64,000 bases of DNA from Bromus sterilis (taxonomy: Eukaryota > Streptophyta > Magnoliopsida > Poales > Poaceae). The notes under the pieces were generated by a model that was not told the DNA's origin, made no database searches, and worked only from the letters and a program-made list of their open reading frames with translations. Location of the stretch: assembly GCA_950022295.1 (NCBI GenBank), contig OX465595.1:431266270-431330269 (forward strand), read 5' to 3'. A program made the translations under genes and the position numbers. The number at the start of each line of letters is the position of its first letter. The stretch's first letter is position 1. This document shows positions 1 through 11,959 of the stretch, piece after piece.

Positions 1-1313
1 AACATGTGCCAGAGCTCTTGGTTTTGAAAACAGAGATAAAACTCTTTTGAGAAGTGCAACTTTCCAGTCAACGGTGAACGGTAAAGGTCTCTCAATATCT
101 CCCATGCCAACCATATTAATGCCTTTTGCTTACACATGTTCCCTTATCCATGAATCTTTGATGGTCTACGGAACCTATTATTTTTCCTCAAGGATGGAAG
201 GAGGGTATCGTTCCACCTATCATTAGCAGCATTTGGTCCATTTCACTCCATCATCAAGTATGGGGGAGGTGTAACTCTCATATTTTTTTATTGACTAGTT
301 AAAACTTCCGTCAAAATATTTTTGGCATGAAAGATACTGATTTTCCCTCACCGCACCATGAGCTTGTACGGTTGCAAAAGGGAAGCTTTTGAATAAATTT
401 CGAGATGGCACAAGAAAGTCTAAGTTAGGAGTGGATGGTAAATACCACATATAGGTAGGTATGGTGGACTCAAATGGAACAACTGGTTTGAAAAGGACTT
501 TGGAAGCACAAGCAGAATTCCGCTTGGTGCTGGAGGAAGGCTAGCAAAAGACGGGGAAGCGACCAACTAGAGAGCATAACAGTCATAATCATGCAGAGAG
601 ACAAAGCAACATTGAATCGGGCATGAAAGTGATATAACTCACCCTGAAGTAAAAAGATCATCAAGGCAGAACAGACTTTTTAGTCTTAACATGCGTGAAC
701 ATGTGCCAAGTCAATCCAAGAATCCCCCGGGGGGAAATACCACTTCAATATTCCACACCATGAACAATGTAATGCATGTTAATCATTTCAAGCAACACAT
801 TATAAACTCTAGCTATTTGAGACTAACCACAAGGAAAGCATGAACCACTGGGAAAGCATTGTAAACATAGCACTATGTCGCTACAAGCTGGTCTCTAATC
901 ATAAATACAGGCATATGTACAAAAGTAGAAACGAAAAGAGTTCATACCGGCTTTCCTTGTTGCATCCCTTCCGTCGATCTTCGTCATTACTGCCTTGTCA
1001 CTTGCACGATCGAACGTAGGAAATTATAATCAAATGCCATCACGGACTTGAGCTGAACTCTGAAAACAAAGCAAACTAAAGAGCAAAGAAAACATATTTT
1101 TGGTTTTTTTAAGGTTTAACGAAAGCAAAAGAAAGGAGAAATCTTTTTGGGTTTTTGCAAACGAAAAGAACAAAGAAGAACAGGAAAAAACTTGCAAAAA
1201 GGTAAAAGCGAACCAACGGTAGATACAATGGAAAGGGGAGGAGAGCACGTACTCCCCCAAGCTTAGGCTTTTGGCCTAAGTTGGGCTCGTCTACTGCGGT
1301 CCCGAGGAGCCAC
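1..1313. other. Retroelement-internal non-coding DNA
   Basis: This is the downstream (minus-strand 3') part of the Athila-like element, with no convincing coding frame. It contains a purine/T-rich stretch (1080-1210) and the 'ccccaagcttaggc' motif near 1256 that recurs in Triticeae Gypsy internal regions. The polypurine tract and 3' LTR were not found and are probably beyond base 1. Confidence 0.5.
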
Positions 1314-2502
1314 CTACTCCGGGGTAATGGTAAGCCAAGGGTTGTATGAGCCCTCCGGTGCGTACACTGAAGTCCTCAGATCCTCCCACATGGAAGAGGA
1401 AGGTCCCGCCCCCCATCCAGAGGAAGACCCTTCACCCCAGGGGGTGACGGTCTCCTCCTGAACTGGTGGATATACCACGTGCTCCTCCTCGTCTGGCTCG
1501 ACCCCCTCCGTGGGGTCGTGAAACTGGTATCTCCCCGTGATCTCATCAAACTCGGCCACTGAAAAACGAAATCCGTTCCTGCGAGAAAAATCAAACACAA
1601 GTGGTGCAGGTAGACGGACAGTGCGTTCCACACCGTCTTTAAACCGCAAAATATAATCAAGTGCATAGCAGTCATAGGCCTTAGCAACAAAGAAATGCCT
1701 CTTCATGGCAGCCAAGTCAAGGCTAACAAAATGAAAGACTGTATCATCTGGGCGCGGTTCTCCTTGGAGAAACTGCAAAAGAAGTGTTGCATAGACGCCA
1801 CCAAAGAGGTCCCCCTTGTTACTATTAGTAGCAAGGCGTTTCGCAATAAGCGAACCCACATGATACTCGCGCTTCCCTGAGAGGGCATTCGCCATGATAG
1901 CAGTATCAGGCGTAGAAGTGATGCTCGTGTTGTCTCGAGCCAACACTCCTCTAGCAATATAATAGGCGAAATACCTGAGGTGAGGGAACATAATGTTAGA
2001 AATCTTCTGACGGTTGGATGCCCTCACTTCAGTGTTATAGAACGAGTCGAGGAGGGTGTTGAGTGCAACAGTTTGGACATTTTTCCTCTTCTTCTTCTCG
2101 ACCAAGCCTGGCAAACCTAAAGCTTCACAAAACGTAATCATAGGCATGGTCAGTAATCTTTCATAAAGTCGAAACACCACAGTATCATTGTCAGAATAAA
2201 ACCTGAAATTGTTAACAAAAAATAGCAGGGAGTGTCTCGTACTGTGGTACACGGCTCGTAACGAGCCGTGTCCAACCTGCATTGGCACACAGAGCATAGA
2301 ACTCTTCTCGTATGCCGGCATCCTCCATGAAATCTTCGCATGGAAATGCCATAGCTCTCGCGGGTGACGCGTCCAACATGTCCATGGGTACGATATCTTC
2401 ATTGTAGCTCACCCTCGTGGTCGAAGGTGAAGCTGCGGAACGCGTAACACGGCTAGAGCGCTCGGGTTTCTTCTTCCCAAGCCACTTTCCTAGCCTCTTC
2501 AT
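1314..2502 (-). pseudogene. Extra ORF of Athila-like Triticeae retrotransposon, frameshifted
   Basis: On the minus strand the frame starts at 2502 (MKRLGKWLGKKKPERSSR...) with a basic N-terminus. It runs through 'EEFYALCANAGW' and then shifts frame near 2225 in an A-rich run, continuing as 'FVNNFRFYSDNDTVVFRLYE', 'FCEALGLPG', 'FPHLRYFAYYIARGVLAR' and 'SLIAKRLATNSNKGDLFGG'. This is the recurrent 'putative plant transposon protein' found beside gag-pol in grass Athila-like elements. Its function is not established. The C-terminal 60 residues are acidic, then rich in Gly, Ser and Pro. Confidence 0.7.
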
Positions 2503-2519
2503 TTCTGAAATTTTTAACA

Positions 2520-3290
2520 ATTCACAAAAACGAAGATTTAATCAAACTAGTTTGGGCAAAACATTCTACTTACTTTACCAAGGCTCAAACTAGCAACAAA
2601 GCTTGAAAAATAAATTTCTACACAAACATTTAAGCTCAACTAAACAGCACCAAGAACCACTAAATACTCACTAATGAAGCCACCAACTAGAAAACTAATT
2701 GGAGGTGTGAGGGAGTCGCATACCAGAGAGTATTTGTTCCAAATTTCAGCTCAAATGAGTGGTTGTAGAGGGAGATCGAAGTTCCGTGCTCAAGAACAAC
2801 AAGAACACGAAACCAGAGCAAGAACACGAGTTTTTGGGGTGAAAGAGAGAGAGTGGGAGAAGAGATGCCAGCAGGGGGTGCTTGTGGGCCCCAGGAGGGT
2901 GAGTGGCGCGGCCAGGGGCTGGGCCGCGCCACCTAGCCTCCTGGGCCAGGGGTGGACCCCCCTGGTCAGCCTCGAGTGCCTCCTGATGGCTTTTTACCTG
3001 GAAATTTTGATTTTGATTTTTCTGGAATTTTCTGGGCAACTTCACTGTAGAGAATTTTTCAAAGTTCAAAAAGCTGCAAAAACTTTCGTGAACTTGAGAC
3101 AAAAGTTAGAACAAGTGAAGCTTTAAACAAAAACTTTGGGTACAACAAGGAGAATAAAAGCTAAAGGAAATGAAAACATAACAAGCTCAACTTTTTACCT
3201 ATATAAAACATGCTAGTTAGCAAGGTTGATCAAGTCTTACCAACAAACCTGTGGTATATAGCGCAGAAAGTCTCGCCTCTTACGAAGTGA
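2520..3290 (-). promoter_or_regulatory. Leader-like non-coding stretch before the extra ORF
   Basis: Between the protease and the extra ORF lies a non-coding stretch that, on the minus strand, contains a GC-rich 'ggcgcggcccagcccctggccgcgcc'-type block (about 2910-2970) like that in the LTRs. A pyrimidine-rich segment ('ctctctctctttcacccc') and a long T-rich run leading to the ORF start follow. It looks like an LTR-derived or LTR-like promoter/leader placed internally, possibly to express the extra ORF on its own. This is inference; no TATA box was confidently placed. Confidence 0.35.
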
Positions 3291-4055
3291 TCATTGCACT
3301 CTTACTTTAATGGACATTGTCCCCACCATAATTGTTTTGTATTTGTGGTATACATGTAGTGGACAATCCCATTCTCCACTCTTCACGGTCTCGATATTCT
3401 CAATGGAGTTAAGGCCATGCCTTTTGTCGATCTTCTTCGGAAAATAAACCGTGTGTTCCTTGTCATTCACGTTGAAGATAACCTTCCCTTTATTGCAATC
3501 AATAACAACACCTGTGGTGTTAAGAAAAGGTCTACCAAGGATAATGGACATGCTCCCATCCTCGGGCATGTCAAGCACAACAAAATCAGTAAGTATTAAG
3601 CAATTGGCAACTTCAACAGGAACATCCTCACAAATACCGATCGGGACGGCCGTGGACTTGTCGGCCATCTGGAGAGAGATATCTGTAGGAATTAGTTTCT
3701 CTAAACAAAGTCTTTTGTATAGAGAAAAGGGCATAAAACTCACTCCTGCACCAAGATCACATAAAGCAGTTCTAACATAATTATTTTTTATGGAGCAAGG
3801 AATGGTGGGTATACGTGGATCACCGAGCTTCTCAGGAATCTTGTCACTGAAAGAGTAGTTAGCAAGCATAGTAGATATTGCATCATTAGGGACTTTTCTT
3901 TTATTAGTAACAATATCTTTCATATATTTAGAGTAAGGAGGCAACTTAATAGCATGAGTCAAAGGGATTTGAAGAAAAAGAGGTCTCATCCACTCACAAA
4001 ACTTGTTGTAGTGCTCTTCTTCTTTGGTTTTGACGGACTTGCTTGGGAAAGGCAT
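3291..4055 (-). pseudogene. Retroviral-type aspartic protease domain of the Athila-like element
   Basis: The 254-residue ORF carries the retropepsin hallmarks 'ALCDLGAGVSFMP' (active-site D-x-G with alanine at the usual T/S neighbour) and 'SIILGRPFL' near the second half. Upstream is the usual linker 'FCEWMRPLFLQIPLTHAIKL...'. It is in frame with gag, but stops lie between them, so it is called a degraded part of a Gag-Pro polyprotein. The frame ends at 3291 with no reverse transcriptase after it, which is where the pol deletion or replacement begins. Confidence 0.8.
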
Positions 4056-4289
4056 GGGTTTCTGTACCCATGGTTCTCGTTCCTTCCCATGTCTCCTTGC
4101 AAGAAAGTCTTCTCTAGTATACTTCTTGCGCTTATCGGGTGCTTCTTCTTCACGAACCTCGGGTGGATCATTCTTTTCAGCATCTTTTTCAGGTTCAGCA
4201 CCGTCTTCAGTCTCAGCATCGGAGGTAGATATGCTGTTTGGATCAACAGCTTGTTCTTCTTCTTCTATAGGATCATTGGAATTGTCAGC

Positions 4290-5993
4290 TTACTTGTGTT
4301 TCTTCTTCTTTTTCTTCTTCTTTGGAGATCTAACAACTTCGTCTTCCTGCACTTGAGAATCTTGCTCGATCCTCTTCGGATGCCCTTCTGGATAGAGAGA
4401 GTCCTGGGTGTGTGTTCCACCCCGAGTCCTTATACCATAAGCCTGTAAATTGTCCTGTTTGGCATTATTAGCAAGCAAATCTTTTTGCACATTATAAATC
4501 TTTTCAATCTGAGTTTGAACCATATTAAAATGCTTCACAAGACATTTAACGTCATTAACTGTTCTTCCTAGAACATCAAGCAAACTTTTGACAGCAAGAG
4601 TATTATCATGCAACTGACCTTGTATCTTTTCATTGAAGTGATTCTACTTCATAATAAAATTATCAAGCTCATATAAACATTGGTCAGGAGGTTTACCTTT
4701 AGGGATGTCATTTGCATTGAAATCTAAAAGAGAGTGTACCTCTACCATAGGTGGGTGAGTGGTAGGCTCACACAACTTCTCAATTGGAGGTAGATTCTTC
4801 ACGTCTTTAGCTTTAATACCTTTCTCTCTTATAGACTTCTTTGCTTCTTGCATATATTTGGGGCTTAGGACAAGCATGCCACTCTTCTTTGGTGGTGGAG
4901 GTGGTTCAGGCACGGACCAATCTTCATGGTTTTTGGCAATCTTGCCCATCAATTCTTCCGCATCGTCCGGTGTTATTTGCCTGAAAACACAACCAACATA
5001 ACTATCTAGATAGGATTTAGACCCATCGGTTAGACCAGCATAAAATATATCAAGTAATCCATTCTTAGGGATCTCATGTCCCGGTCTAGCCTTCGGCAAA
5101 CTGCAAAATCTCCCCCAAGCTTTAGGGAGATGCTCATCCTGCAACTGTTTAAAGTTATAAATTCTTTGCAAAGCAGCATGTTGCATATGAGCGGGAAAAT
5201 ACTTATCAACGAAAGATATAGCCATATCTTGAGGACTCTGAATGGAACCACATGCTAGTGCATCATACCATGCTCTAGCATCTCCTTTCAAGGAAAAAGG
5301 AAAAAGCTTGGTCACATAGAAGTTCTGAATCCTTTCATCAGTAGTAAACAAGCCACCCAACTCAGTGAGTTTGGTCAGGTGCTCGATAGCATCATCATTT
5401 TCTCTGCCATAAAAGGGATCAGCTTCAACTGTGGATATAAGTGAAAGGTCAACAGAGAAATCATAATCAGGATCAGTGGTGCATATAGGAGACGTAGCAA
5501 AGGTAGGATCGGGAGTAAACTTGTTCTTCAGGGAGTGCTTTGCTAGCAACTTCTTTATAGTAGAAGGGTCGGAGTCAGCACATTCATTAAGCTCCCTGCA
5601 TAAATCATCATCAAGTATAACATAATCGTCCTCAAGGAGTTTCTCCTTAAGGCCAGCAAGATCATGAATTTTTCCAATAGGTGTTTGGGTAACAGGAATT
5701 TCAACACCCGAGAATCGGGCAGCAGCAACAATCTGTTCTTCAATAAAAGAACCAAGTGAACTTGTAGTCTCAAAGATAGTAGAAGCATCATCAAAAGTAT
5801 CTGACATATTGCCAGACTCAGCAGAAGTAGCATGTAACTGAGGTGAATCAAACCGACTCATAACTGAAGGTGAATCAAGTTTAGCACTAGTGCTAAGAGT
5901 AGTACCTCGTCTCGTACGGGACGGTAAGATCGGAACCTTGGGGTCTCCTTTCTTACCCATAGTGGATAGCGTGCAGCAGGTAGGATACTTCAA
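4290..5993 (-). pseudogene. Gypsy gag polyprotein with one in-frame stop
   Basis: A 449-residue ORF (5993-4644) is followed, in the same frame after a single stop at 4644-4646, by another 107 residues to 4290. The middle carries a Retrotrans_gag-type region: 'YVTKLFPFSLKGDARAWYDA', then 'FVDKYFPAHM' and 'FYAGLTDGSKSYLDS'. The C-terminal part ends in a lysine run. Gag forms the virus-like particle that packages element RNA. The start at 5993 gives a short tail before the 'KKGDPKVPILPSRTRRG' segment. The protease ORF lies in the same frame downstream, so gag and protease were probably one polyprotein. Confidence 0.85.
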
Positions 5994-6016
5994 GGAGACC
6001 TGTAAATAAAGCTATG

Positions 6017-6036
6017 GTCCCCGGCAACGGCGCCAG
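6017..6036 (-). other. Primer-binding site of the Athila-like element
   Basis: On the minus strand, CTGGCGCCGTTGCCGGGGAC lies just inside the LTR end. The same motif sits just inside the 5' LTR of the plus-strand Gypsy element at 16534-16552. This position is where an LTR element binds its tRNA primer. I did not assign the tRNA. Confidence 0.75.
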
Positions 6037-6047
6037 AAAACAGTACT

Positions 6048-7438
6048 TGATAACCCTCAACTGTAGGGGATCGAGATAGTCTTCGCGGGCAAGATATATT
6101 GATTCAACACTTGGAGACACAAAGAATACGTACAGGCTTTGACAATTGAGTTGTCAATTCAACCGCACCTGAAATAATAACTTGCTTGCACAAAGGTATT
6201 AGTAGCAACGGTAATATGGTAGTGGTAGTGTGGGTGATAATAGTGATGATAGTGGTGGTGAAACAGCAAAAGTAAAACAGCAAAAGTAAACAACTAGTAA
6301 CCAGCAGGAAAGAAAACACTGTAGGCTAGGGAGATGGATGGTCGGGCGCTGCTTGGATGAGAACGAACATGTAATAGATTCTAACACGGGCAAGGCTCAC
6401 AAAAAGGAAAGGATCATCTAGGAAAATATCAAACATCAGGCATGTATCCCAAGGTAGTTGTACGTGCTTGCAATAAGAAATTTGCACAACATCTTTTGTC
6501 TTACCCTCCCGCTAAAAACGGGGCAAAAAGGAACTTAGGGAGATTAAGGTACTCCTGTCAAAGAGCACCGTAACAAAGCATTAACACTTCATGGATACAC
6601 GGAATCCTCAAATTATAATCCATCCCCTTTGGTGTCCCAAGCTGTCACCATTGGGATCGCCGGTTCCGGACTATAATAGGTGCATACAACTCATAGATAG
6701 GACCAAGAACACCACAAACTCAAGAAACAAAAGGGTGATCAGATCTGAAATCATGGCACTCGGGCCCAAAGTGGCAAGCATTAAGAGAAACAAGTTGTAA
6801 CAGAGATGATAAACACCAAATAGATGATAGGCAACATGCCCCCAACAATCTGATTGAACTATTACATGATCTAACTCATCCAATCCCTACAATCCCCTTT
6901 GCCTACAGCAGGGAATTACTCACACATGAGAGAGGAAGTCATGGAGCGGTGATGGAGAGGCGATGATGATGATGATTGCGATGACTTCCCCTCACCGGAG
7001 GCCAAAGCAGCCTCTAGATTAGCTCTCCCGGAGAAGAACAGAGGGTTGCGGCGGCTCCGCGACGTAGATTGGAAAAGCGACTTATGTTCTGGGGTTTCTG
7101 CGTCGGGAGAATAAATAGGGGCCAAGGTAGGTCACCAGGGGGTGTGGGACCCAGCCAGGAGGGCAGGTGGCGCGTCCAGGGGCTGGGCCGCGCCAGGCAC
7201 CCTCCTGGTGGCCCCCCTTTGGATGTGCGGAAGCTTCCGGAACGCTGATTTTTTATATATTGTTTTTGGGATTTTTCCAGCCTACCTAAATATCCAGAAA
7301 CCTGCACAAAATAAAACAGCACTGGTAGCTCTACTGAAAAGAGCGTCAGTCCGGGTTAGTTTCGTTCAAATCATGCAAGAATGAAGCCAAAACAATAGCA
7401 AAAGTGTTTGGAAAAGTAGATACGTTTGAGACGTATCA
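6048..7438 (-). repeat. 5' LTR of the Athila-like element
   Basis: On the minus strand the LTR opens TGATACGTCTCAAACGTATC and closes GGTTATCA, giving TGAT...ATCA ends and a length of 1391 bp. The primer-binding site follows directly after the closing ATCA. It contains the GC-rich 'ggctgggccgcgcc' block seen in the other LTRs of the window. The 5' terminus is itself a small palindrome (GATACGT...ACGTATC). Confidence 0.85.
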
Positions 7439-8412
7439 ATCATTTTCTAATCAAATTTGTAGGCATATGTTTCACCCCGATGTAGTTATGTAGGAGTTTT
7501 CATATATATGTTTTTTCAACCTTTTTACATCACCAATTGTAAATTACAATATTATGTCATCAAACATGGTGCATAGGAGAACCTGTAGAAACACTGATCA
7601 AAAGCGACAAATATGATAACCTTCATGGTATGAAAACAATCTACCCGAGGAATAGAAACCTTAGCCACCATCAATAGATCTAGAGGAGAGAGAGAAGGCA
7701 ACACATACACCTGCCTCATCGGGGTTCCCTCATCTCGATTGGTCACTCTAACGATATGGGGGGAGGAGAGGAACCCTAACACTTTGTTTTGTGCGCATTC
7801 AGTAGTCTAGGGGGTTATTAGTTAAGGTCTTGGCTATCCACGTCTTTGCCTCCGATGGTGGTGGCAATAAATAGTTTCATCCAAATTTCTCTGTAAAGCG
7901 ATCATTTTCGCTGCTTTCGCTGCTAGATTAAGTCATAGTCTAGGCCATCTTGGATCCTTTTGGTTTGGGCGAACGCTTTATGTATCATGGTATTGGCGTT
8001 AAGATGGCTTTCTTCTTGCTTCTCCTTACGGTGGTGTTGTTGCGGGCAGCCAAAGGCATCGACGGCTGGAGGTCGGCCCTTGAGGATTGGGGTGATGTCC
8101 TCCCGGTTCTTTGTTCCAGCAACAACGAGGTTGTGGCCTCCTTTTTCCCTCTTGGGCATGTCCATGGCACACCATCGTTCTCTGGCAGCTCAGGCTTCTT
8201 CCCCCATGCCACAATGTTGTTTGTATCGTTGTTGCGAAGCTGGCAACAGTTTGTTCAGGAGATAGTTCTGCTTTGTGAGTTTCAATCTATGCAAAACTTC
8301 TTTCTACAATGGTTCTTATTCTTCGGGGTGTTGGTCCATCCAGCCTTAGCACGACGAACTCCCGATCACATGATACAATGTCTGGCAGACACAACGGAGC
8401 AACATCGCATCT
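7439..8412. other. Spacer between two LTR insertions, no gene recognised
   Basis: Unique-looking DNA between the Athila-like LTR and the solo LTR. Short frames exist on both strands but none shows a recognisable domain or codon pattern. The five bases CATCT at its right edge (8408-8412) are one copy of the solo-LTR target-site duplication. Confidence 0.4.
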
Positions 8413-10038
8413 TGATGGCACTGAAGTAGTGCTCCTTGTTGGCTACCCCAAGTGGAAGGTTGAGAAGTAGACAGCAACAAATTTCCCTCGGTGAAGATAC
8501 CAAGTTTATCGTACCAGGAGGACTCCAAGTTCTTCAAGTAGGTGGTCAAACGAGCAAGGCGTCGTTTGAGATAAGTTACTCACTTGAACTGGACCTGCAC
8601 ACAAAAGCAAATAGCTTTGCTCCCAACGAGTCAGAGAGGTTGTCAATCTCTCCGGTCTTGTTGTTTACAAAGGATCAAACACACGGTGGAAATAGTGATG
8701 GTGATTGCAACTGAAAAGAAATAAAGCAGTAAAGAGTTGAGGTGTAAACAATGGTGGAAATATGGACCGGGGTCCCATGATGTTCACTAGTGATGTATCT
8801 CTCCCAAAATACGATAAAACAACTAAACTGGGTGAACAAATTACAGTTGGGCAATTGACAGAATTATAAACACACCGCAATGCTAATTATACCACAAGAA
8901 AGTTAGAGGCTCAAAAGTATGGGTAGTACGCCAAAACAAGTAGACCGTTTATTCATAAACATCTACTCACTAATCATCCACCTTGATATATCTATCCAGA
9001 ACATCTCGCTGGTATTAAGTTACGAGCCCCACCCAAAGTGTAAACCGAAAGCAACAAACAACTGCATTAACAACTTTGCGTGTAAACAATCCTTGCAACC
9101 ACGGTTACAAGCACCGTTGTTTTCTCCCTGGTGTCAACCCTAGTCTCATGTTTCTGTCACTCAAGCTAGACATCGGGGGGCATGAACCCACAATCAAGCA
9201 TAACACTCCCTCTTGGAGTTACTATCTACTACTTGGCCAAAACAATAAAAAGCAACGAAGAACATGCAAGCATTACTCAAGAAAAATATATAAAAGGAGA
9301 ACCAAATATATAACTCATCATGATCTGAACATAATCTCTTAATCCATTGGATCCCAGCAAACACAACATAGCAAACAACATAAAGATTACATAGGTGCTT
9401 TGATCATGTAGGGCAGCTCACAGGGACTAAGAATTGAAGCACAAGATTGGAGAAAAGACATCACATAGCTACTGGTCATGTACCCATGGTCCAAGGGAGA
9501 CTACTCACGACACATCCGGGAAGTGCTCATGGTGGTGGAGAAGCTCCTGGAGATCAATTCTCCCTCCGACACCCTGCCAGGACAAGGTCTTCTGGAGATC
9601 CCGGTATCAGGATCGCGACGACGACGGAACATAGGTGAAATTCGCGATGCAGGGTCTTTTTTTGGGGTTTCTGCCCCGAGGGTTAAATATAGGCCGAAGG
9701 GGGGCACCAGGGGAGGTTCCCTCCTCCCAGACGGCCATAGGGCGCGACCCCACCCTAGGCCGCACCGGGAGGTCGCCTGGGAGGGGGTGGCCCCTCAGGC
9801 TCTCCTTCGGGCCTTCGGAGTCTTCTGAAATGCTGATTTTTTATAAAAAAAATCTTGGAATTTTTCTAGCACTGAAAATATTGGTAAATACCTGCAATGA
9901 AAAGACATCAGCAAATAGAAACTGGCACTGGGTGCACTGAGTTAGTAGGTTAGTCCAAACATGTGTAAAATTGTATGAAAATGTAGCAAAACTTATAGCA
10001 ATGTCACCCAAATAAGGATGAAACAAGCATAAATTATA

Positions 10039-10061
10039 CTCCCTCCGTTCCGATTTAAATG
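10039..10061 (+). repeat. Left terminal inverted repeat of mariner-like element
   Basis: It starts CTCCCTCCGTTCCG directly after the target TA (10037-10038). It pairs with 22410-22432 with only about two differences. This is the same end as the small Stowaway MITEs elsewhere in the window. Confidence 0.9.
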
Positions 10062-11440
10062 TCGCACCGACTTTTTTACGAAAACCCCTTCCAAAAACCC
10101 CTGAAACAACCCGCACTACCCTCTCTCTCTCTCGGACATAGCCCAGCCTCCCTCCCGCACAGTCTCTCACTCTCACTCTCCTCTCCGGCTCCGCCGCTCT
10201 CCTCTCCGACTCCGCTTGGTCCCTACGGCTCGCAGCTCTCGTCCTCACTGTCTCCGCATATCTCTCTCTCTCTCTCTCTCTCAGCCTCTGCACTATGGTC
10301 GACGTACTCGCGCCCAAGCTCCAAAAGGATCGAGCTTTGCGTACAAGACGTCGGCGAATCACCGGATCTGGCGACGGCAAAGTCGGGTCCGACGGATGCG
10401 AGCCTGACAGCGCTGGATCCGGACCAAGAAATTGAGGAGGTGGAGAGCACGCCGCCGGATCCGCTATGGACGTCGCCAAGGTGCAGTGGAACAGCGAGGG
10501 CATCCACCACGTGGTCCGCCAGAAGCTCGACGTGCTTCTGTAGGTGCGACATCCCCTGCTCGGCTACTGCGATGAGCTATGCTACATGCCCACGAGGTCA
10601 ACTCAACATTACTCCAGCGAGGCCGTTGAGTAGATACTCTTTGTTGTGGGCGTGGAATTCCAGGTTGTAGAGAAATTGAGAGGAATCCAGGTCCTCTTTG
10701 CTGCTCTTTGCTGTCGTTCTGGCTGAAATTGTTTGAGCAAAAGGGCCTACTGTATTCCATTGAGAGAAACCAAATTAGTTTAATTTACTAAACTTGTGCA
10801 GTAGGGAGAGAAAGCTTAGTTTAATTTATGCAATTTGGAGTATGCAAGTTGATTTCTTAAATTTTGAGCATGCTACTCCATATTGATTCATGCAAAGTTC
10901 AGTTTTAACTGAATCTAAACCTGTATGTGCTCTAGCTACTGAAATTGTACTCTACTCTTTGAAACTGAATCTGAAACTGAATTGTGTAGCTCTGAACTGG
11001 GCGAATTGGTTTTGCATTGTGTTTGCATTATACTCCATTCAGAGTATTCATGCATCCAACAGAATAACATTCAGAGTTTATGGTTTCAACTTTTTTTGCA
11101 TAGGGATTTTATAATCAGATGTGGAAAATTAGTTTCTGCAGAAAACTCTCGAGTCATGTACGTACATTCATTTTCTAGTGAAGAAACTGTGTCTGTGCAT
11201 TCAGAGCTTTTCAGTAGATTGTTAAAATTTTCAGATTGTGATTGTGATTGCAAAAAACAGGGGACTTTAGTTTCAGATTGTGATTGCAGAATTTTCAGAT
11301 TAAAATCACTGGGAGTAGTGAAAACTTTACTTTTAGATTGTGATTGCAGATTTTTCAGATTGAAATGACTGGGAGTATTTGGGTCATCTTAGTTTAATTG
11401 AACATCTCTTTTAAACTGATTTTTAGGGTGTTCTGTTTAG

Positions 11441-11533
11441 TACGCGGGGAAGACGTGCGCGTACGCGGTGCCCATCATCCAGTCGCTTCTCCAGCACAGC
11501 CAACCATTCTTCGCCTGCTCAAGGAGACTGGAG
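11441..11533 (+). pseudogene. DEAD-box RNA helicase-like exon inside the mariner element
   Basis: The plus-strand frame reads YAGKTCAYAVPIIQSLLQHS then QPFFACSRRLE. This resembles the motif-I region of DEAD-box helicases of the RH10/RRP3 (DDX47) type ('GSGKTGAFALPIL...FFAC'). It is bounded by an acceptor-like 'ttctgtttag' and a donor-like 'gaggtcag', so it looks like a captured exon with its intron borders. The motif-I glycines and serine before GKT are partly lost, so it is non-functional. A second short GC-rich coding-like block lies at about 10460-10610 ('KVQWNSEGIHHVVRQKLDVL') but I could not identify it. Confidence 0.5.
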
Positions 11534-11959
11534 GTCAGCTGCTCTGCTCCTCGATTTTACCCCTTTTTGTGAGATGCCTCTGAAGCTGAAGCAATGTGAT
11601 TTTACTCTCGTGTCACAATTGCATGTGATTCAGTAAACATGCGTACTCTCTGATTTTAAAATGAAAGTAGCTAGAGATGTTTAAAAATTCAGTAAACATT
11701 CAGTAAAGTAGCTATATTGATAGCTCTGATTTAGTAAACATCAACACTTGGCTTGTGTTAAAAAGCACTCTAATTAAGCATCTATACACAGTAAGTATGC
11801 TTGAAAAATCAAAACTGAATTTAATAAAACTAGAATTTTACTTTCTGTGCATACTCCTTTCCTTTAATTCCAACTTTGATTACAACTCAATACACAAACA
11901 CAACTCACGACACAACACACCTCATATTCCTTCCCTTTAATTCTTTTCTTTTCCTTTCT

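Larger units (their letters stand above)
1..7438 (-). mobile_element. Athila-like Gypsy LTR retrotransposon, partial, pol missing
   Basis: Reading on the minus strand from 7438 downward, the order is LTR (7438-6048), primer-binding site, gag, aspartic protease, a GC-rich leader-like stretch, then an extra ORF typical of Triticeae Athila-like elements. No reverse transcriptase, RNase H or integrase is recognisable between the protease (ends 3291) and the extra ORF (starts about 2502). The element is therefore probably non-autonomous or internally deleted. The second LTR is not in the window, so the element continues past base 1. The gag has an in-frame stop and the extra ORF a frameshift, so it is decayed. 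Family names were not assigned because no database could be searched. Confidence 0.85.

Noticed and set aside
7923..8429. Plus-strand ORF of 159 codons near 7950
   Set aside because: No recognisable domain, overlaps the solo-LTR border, and equally long frames occur on the opposite strand.
10059..10670. 203-codon plus-strand ORF at the mariner element's left end
   Set aside because: Starts in the terminal repeat and runs through a (CT)n tract; composition is low-complexity Ser/Leu. Only the short block at about 10460-10610 looks coding-like.
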